Of a stretch of DNA of 8,515 nt, positions 6,105 through 8,515 are shown piece after piece. The stretch spans positions 1-8,515 of the forward strand of contig DAOUWQ010000035.1 in NCBI GenBank assembly GCA_030667035.1. The letters run 5' to 3'. Both the position numbers and the translations under genes were made by a program. Below the pieces are notes generated by a model. The model was not told the origin of the DNA. It searched no databases and was given only the letters and a program-made list of their open reading frames with translations. Position 1 is the first letter of the stretch; each line of letters opens with the position of its first letter. The DNA comes from Candidatus Heimdallarchaeota archaeon (GTDB lineage: Archaea > Asgardarchaeota > Heimdallarchaeia > JABLTI01).

Positions 6105-7028
6105 ATGGCAAATCTAAAGGTAGTTTCAATATCACATTCTATTGATCCAGATGGTATTGGTTCACAAGCAATTATTTTCAGATACTTTAGAGAACTGAAA
6201 ATTGAACCGATTGGTTTCCTAGCAGATTATCACAATTTTGTAGAAGTGTTTCAACAAGCATTAGACGAAAAACCAAACGTTTTGATAATTAGTGATATTG
6301 GTATCAACAAATCCTACTTTTACGAAATAATCGAACCTCTAAAAGAATTACAAGCAAGAAAGATTTGGATTGATCACCATAAAATATCCGATAAAGAAAA
6401 AACAATTTTACTGGATGCAATTGATGAATTTATTCATGATACAAAATATTGTGCTGCTGAGCTTGTTCAAAAAAGGTTTATGCCAAATGATGAGATATCT
6501 AAGAAAATTGCTACTATAGGTCACAATGGAGATTTTGATGTTCCTGATAGATTGTCAAATATTTTCTATACACTAATTGATTATTACAGACAGTCAATGA
6601 AAGATTTAATCAAAGTACGAGAAATGTTTGCAAAAGGAGATTTTGAGGATGAAGAGTTTATCAACTGTTATCTGGAAGCTTACAAAGTTTTCGAAGCAGA
6701 ACGAGATCGAATAAAAAATACTAAAAAAGTGATAACTATTGCAGGGTTAACTATTGCCGTTGCTGAATCTGCTCTTCTCCCAAGAGGGAAAGTAACAAAA
6801 TTTCTATCGGAAACTGGTGCTCAAGATATTTATCTAGCAATTGATACCACTAATTTCAGAATTGGTTTAAGAAGCGATAATTTTGATGTTGCTGCATTAG
6901 CAGCCAAATTTAAAGGTGGAGGACACAAACACCGTTCTGGTTTTACATTTAAGGGAGCTCTTGATGAAGAGCAAAATTTAGACGAAGAATTTCTAAAGAA
7001 GATTGAAGATGCTCTTAATAATCCTTAA
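6105..7028 (+). CDS. DHH/DHHA1 family phosphoesterase (NrnA-like, oligonucleotide or pAp type inferred)
   Basis: DHH-superfamily enzymes use two metal ions, usually manganese, to hydrolyse phosphodiester or phosphomonoester bonds. From ATG 6105 the product has 307 residues. Motif I is HSIDPDGIGS (H11, D14, D16), motif II SDIG (D64) and motif III DHH (90-92). HNGDFD at 140-145 is followed by a helical linker, and the DHHA1 substrate-binding domain ends in GGGHKHRSGF (271-280). Length and domain order fit stand-alone NrnA-like proteins (nanoRNase/pAp phosphatase) and not the larger RecJ/GAN exonucleases; the exact substrate cannot be read from sequence. ATG 6087 would add six residues (MCTISI), but family members start just before the 'V-x-x-SH' strand and the TATA position favours 6105. 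It is divergent from aIF6 and 76 nt before the peptidase gene. Confidence 0.85.
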   Translation: MANLKVVSISHSIDPDGIGSQAIIFRYFRELKIEPIGFLADYHNFVEVFQQALDEKPNVLIISDIGINKSYFYEIIEPLKELQARKIWIDHHKISDKEKTILLDAIDEFIHDTKYCAAELVQKRFMPNDEISKKIATIGHNGDFDVPDRLSNIFYTLIDYYRQSMKDLIKVREMFAKGDFEDEEFINCYLEAYKVFEAERDRIKNTKKVITIAGLTIAVAESALLPRGKVTKFLSETGAQDIYLAIDTTNFRIGLRSDNFDVAALAAKFKGGGHKHRSGFTFKGALDEEQNLDEEFLKKIEDALNNP

Positions 7029-7039
7029 AGATAACAAAG

Positions 7040-7049
7040 AGCATATGCT
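7040..7049. promoter_or_regulatory. 10-bp perfect palindrome between DHH and peptidase genes
   Basis: AGCATATGCT has no spacer. It lies 11 nt after the DHH stop and about 31 nt upstream of the putative peptidase TATA box. It may be a small operator. It has no loop, so it is unlikely to act as an RNA hairpin. Confidence 0.2.
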
Positions 7050-7080
7050 TCTATGTTTATTAGCTAGTAATTGTTTGAAA

Positions 7081-7088
7081 TAATATAT
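7081..7088 (+). promoter_or_regulatory. TATA-like box of the peptidase gene
   Basis: TAATATAT would place transcription start near 7110-7112. That is just before the second ATG (7114) and downstream of the first (7105), suggesting a leaderless mRNA using ATG 7114. Confidence 0.35.
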
Positions 7089-7104
7089 TGTACTATTTGG
7101 AAGT

Positions 7105-8199
7105 ATGCCAGTAATGTTAGAAGAAAGACAACAACGTTTGAAAGATTTAATGAAAAATAATGGCTCTGATTGTTTACTTTTATTCCCTGGAGTAGATTTG
7201 TTTTATTCTACTGGTTTGGAAACACATGCAAGTGAACGGTTAACTACAGCAATAATTCCGGCTGATACTGACCCAATAATTATTTGTCCCAGTTTTGAAA
7301 AAACACGACTCGAAAGAGGTTTACAAACTGGTACAATTCGAACATGGGAAGAAGATGAAAATCCATTCGAGTTATTAGGAAAAACACTTCAAGAGCTAGG
7401 TGTTAATCAGAAGCAGATAGCATTAGATAATAAATTGTGGTTTGAGTGGTTCTTAAAAGTAAGAGAACAAATACCAAAAGCAACCTTTGTTGATGCGAAA
7501 GCTATTGTTCAAGCATCACGATTGATAAAATCTGAAGGAGAAATTTCTTTACTTCGTGAAGCCACAAAAATCGCTGCTACCTCAATTAAAGATACTATTG
7601 CAGAAGCAGAAGTTGGTATGACTGAGCTTGAAATTGTTAAAATTGTTAGTGATAAATTATCTAAAGCAAGTGGAACAACAGCATTCGCAACTGTCCAATC
7701 AGGACCAAATACTGCGATACCTCATGCAGGACCTTCAGAGAGAAAAATCGAAAAAAATGATGTTTTACTTATCGATGCAGGACCAAAATACAAAGGTTAC
7801 CTTGGTGATATTACTATGACTTCTGTTGTTGGTGAACCTAGTGAGAAATTCAAGAAAATTTATGAAATAGTCTATCAAGCAAATAGGGCTGCATTCGCTG
7901 TTGCAAAAGAAGGAACCATTGCAGAAGATGTCGATAAAGCAGCACGACAGGTTATAACGAAAGAAGGTTTTGGAAAATACTTTACTCATCGACTAGGTCA
8001 TGGTATAGGCATAGAAGTACATGAAGATCCATATATGGTATCTGGAAATAAGCTTGTCTTAAAAGAAGGTATGTGCCACACAATTGAACCTGGAATTTAT
8101 ATTGAAGGTGAATTTGGTGTTCGAATAGAGGATGATGTTGTAGTCCGTAAGGATAATTGTGAATTTCTTTATGAAGCACCAAGAAGGATTTGGGAGTGA
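7105..8199 (+). CDS. M24B family metallopeptidase, Xaa-Pro dipeptidase/aminopeptidase (prolidase-like)
   Basis: It probably cleaves dipeptides or short peptides at an Xaa-Pro bond in cytoplasmic peptide recycling. The 364 residues comprise a creatinase-type N domain (about 5-135) and a pita-bread catalytic domain (about 142-355). All five metal ligands are visible: D224 (LLIDAGPKY), D235 (GDITMT), H299 (HRLGHGIGIEVHE), E328 (TIEPGIY) and E342 (GVRIEDD). H207 (IPHAGPS) and H306 match conserved active-site histidines. The common 'DITRT' motif reads DITMT here. Length fits archaeal prolidases; Xaa-Pro aminopeptidase and prolidase cannot be told apart by sequence alone. ATG 7105 gives the longest form. 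ATG 7114 (361 residues, MLEERQQ) is equally good by homology and better placed for the TATA box. It overlaps the next gene by 4 nt. Confidence 0.92.
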   Translation: MPVMLEERQQRLKDLMKNNGSDCLLLFPGVDLFYSTGLETHASERLTTAIIPADTDPIIICPSFEKTRLERGLQTGTIRTWEEDENPFELLGKTLQELGVNQKQIALDNKLWFEWFLKVREQIPKATFVDAKAIVQASRLIKSEGEISLLREATKIAATSIKDTIAEAEVGMTELEIVKIVSDKLSKASGTTAFATVQSGPNTAIPHAGPSERKIEKNDVLLIDAGPKYKGYLGDITMTSVVGEPSEKFKKIYEIVYQANRAAFAVAKEGTIAEDVDKAARQVITKEGFGKYFTHRLGHGIGIEVHEDPYMVSGNKLVLKEGMCHTIEPGIYIEGEFGVRIEDDVVVRKDNCEFLYEAPRRIWE

Positions 8200-8515
8200 T
8201 TCCAGTCCAAACTCATCATTCTAGTTCAAATCTACACTCGTCTGATGCTGGCGGTACTTACGTTCTTTTCATTGAAGTTTCAAAGGATACCACATTAAAA
8301 ATAGGGTCACTAGGCGGAATAAAATTTACCAAAGGATTCTATATTTATATTGGGTCTGCATTTGGTCCGGGAGGGTTAGTCAAAAGAGTTGAAAGGCATT
8401 TTCGAGATGAAAAGAAACTTTTCTGGCATATTGATTATTTATTGAATTCTTCATCAATTGAAATTGCTGCTGTCGCTTGGACAGTAGATCAACAAAAACT
8501 AGAATGTCTAATTTC
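8196..8515 (+). CDS. DUF123 / Uri-type GIY-YIG-related nuclease-like protein (3' end cut by window)
   Basis: No stop is reached before the right edge; 106 codons are visible. The frame is open from 8175, and GTG 8196 is the first good start, overlapping the peptidase stop as GTGA. TTG 8190 is an alternative. After a Ser/His-rich 18-residue lead, the DUF123 signature follows: GGTYVLFIEV (19-28), LKIGSLGGIKFTKGFYIYIGSAFGPGGLVKRVERHFR (34-70), then KKLFWHIDYLL (73-83). The Tyr and Gly of the GIY-YIG-like core are Y49, Y51 and G53; R64, R67 and H68 are conserved in the family. The family (COG1833) is described as predicted Uri-superfamily endonucleases and is sometimes fused to endonuclease III, so a DNA-repair role is possible but not shown. 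The usual Cys/His-rich end would lie beyond the window. Confidence 0.88.
   Translation, partial: MIPVQTHHSSSNLHSSDAGGTYVLFIEVSKDTTLKIGSLGGIKFTKGFYIYIGSAFGPGGLVKRVERHFRDEKKLFWHIDYLLNSSSIEIAAVAWTVDQQKLECLI

Noticed and set aside
7029..7104. Possible tRNA or small RNA between the DHH and peptidase genes
   Set aside because: The gap is 76 nt but lacks a cloverleaf, a T-loop GTTC box or a CCA end, and is better explained as a promoter.

Overview
The window is archaeal chromosome, AT-rich (roughly one third G+C by eye). Archaeal hallmarks are aIF6, ribosomal protein eL20 (L18Ae/LX), prefoldin alpha, an FtsY without a long acidic domain, GGTGA-type Shine-Dalgarno sites, TATA-like promoters and a DUF123 (Uri-type) GIY-YIG protein. 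TAA, TGA and TAG all end genes here, so no stop codon looks reassigned. The lineage cannot be fixed from the sequence. An Asgard or euryarchaeal relative is plausible from the gene cluster and the large calcium-repeat surface protein, but that is inference.

Layout. (1) Positions 1-3167, plus strand: the 3' part of a very large surface protein. It has a beta-propeller-like region, 24 thrombospondin-type-3-like calcium-binding repeats, one membrane segment and a 42-residue tail. Its start lies left of the window. (2) Positions 3168-3266: a convergent junction with U-rich tracts and a hairpin. (3) Positions 3267-5842, minus strand: transcribed in the order aIF6, eL20, prefoldin alpha, FtsY. This links 50S subunit maturation, chaperoning of nascent proteins and SRP-dependent membrane targeting. 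The three gaps are 83, 82 and 83 nt. (4) Positions 5843-6104: a divergent promoter region with three short inverted repeats. (5) Positions 6105-8515, plus strand: a DHH/DHHA1 phosphoesterase, an M24B Xaa-Pro peptidase (prolidase-like), and a DUF123 protein cut by the right edge that overlaps the peptidase gene by 4 nt.

Start sites. Three minus-strand genes have a GGTGA Shine-Dalgarno 5-6 nt before the start. This shortens prefoldin alpha (ATG 4732) and aIF6 (ATG 5842) relative to their longest frames and supports a TTG start for FtsY. The DHH and peptidase genes lack such a site and have TATA-like boxes about 25-30 nt before an ATG, as expected for leaderless transcripts.

Most of the window is ordinary archaeal core gene content, and I see no obvious new multi-gene system. 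The most unusual structure is in the surface protein. Its repeats run at 22-23 residues but jump to 26-27 after repeats 3, 7, 12 and 19. Each jump is marked by fixed residue changes on both sides, so the stalk is built of units of 3, 4, 5, 7 and 5 repeats.
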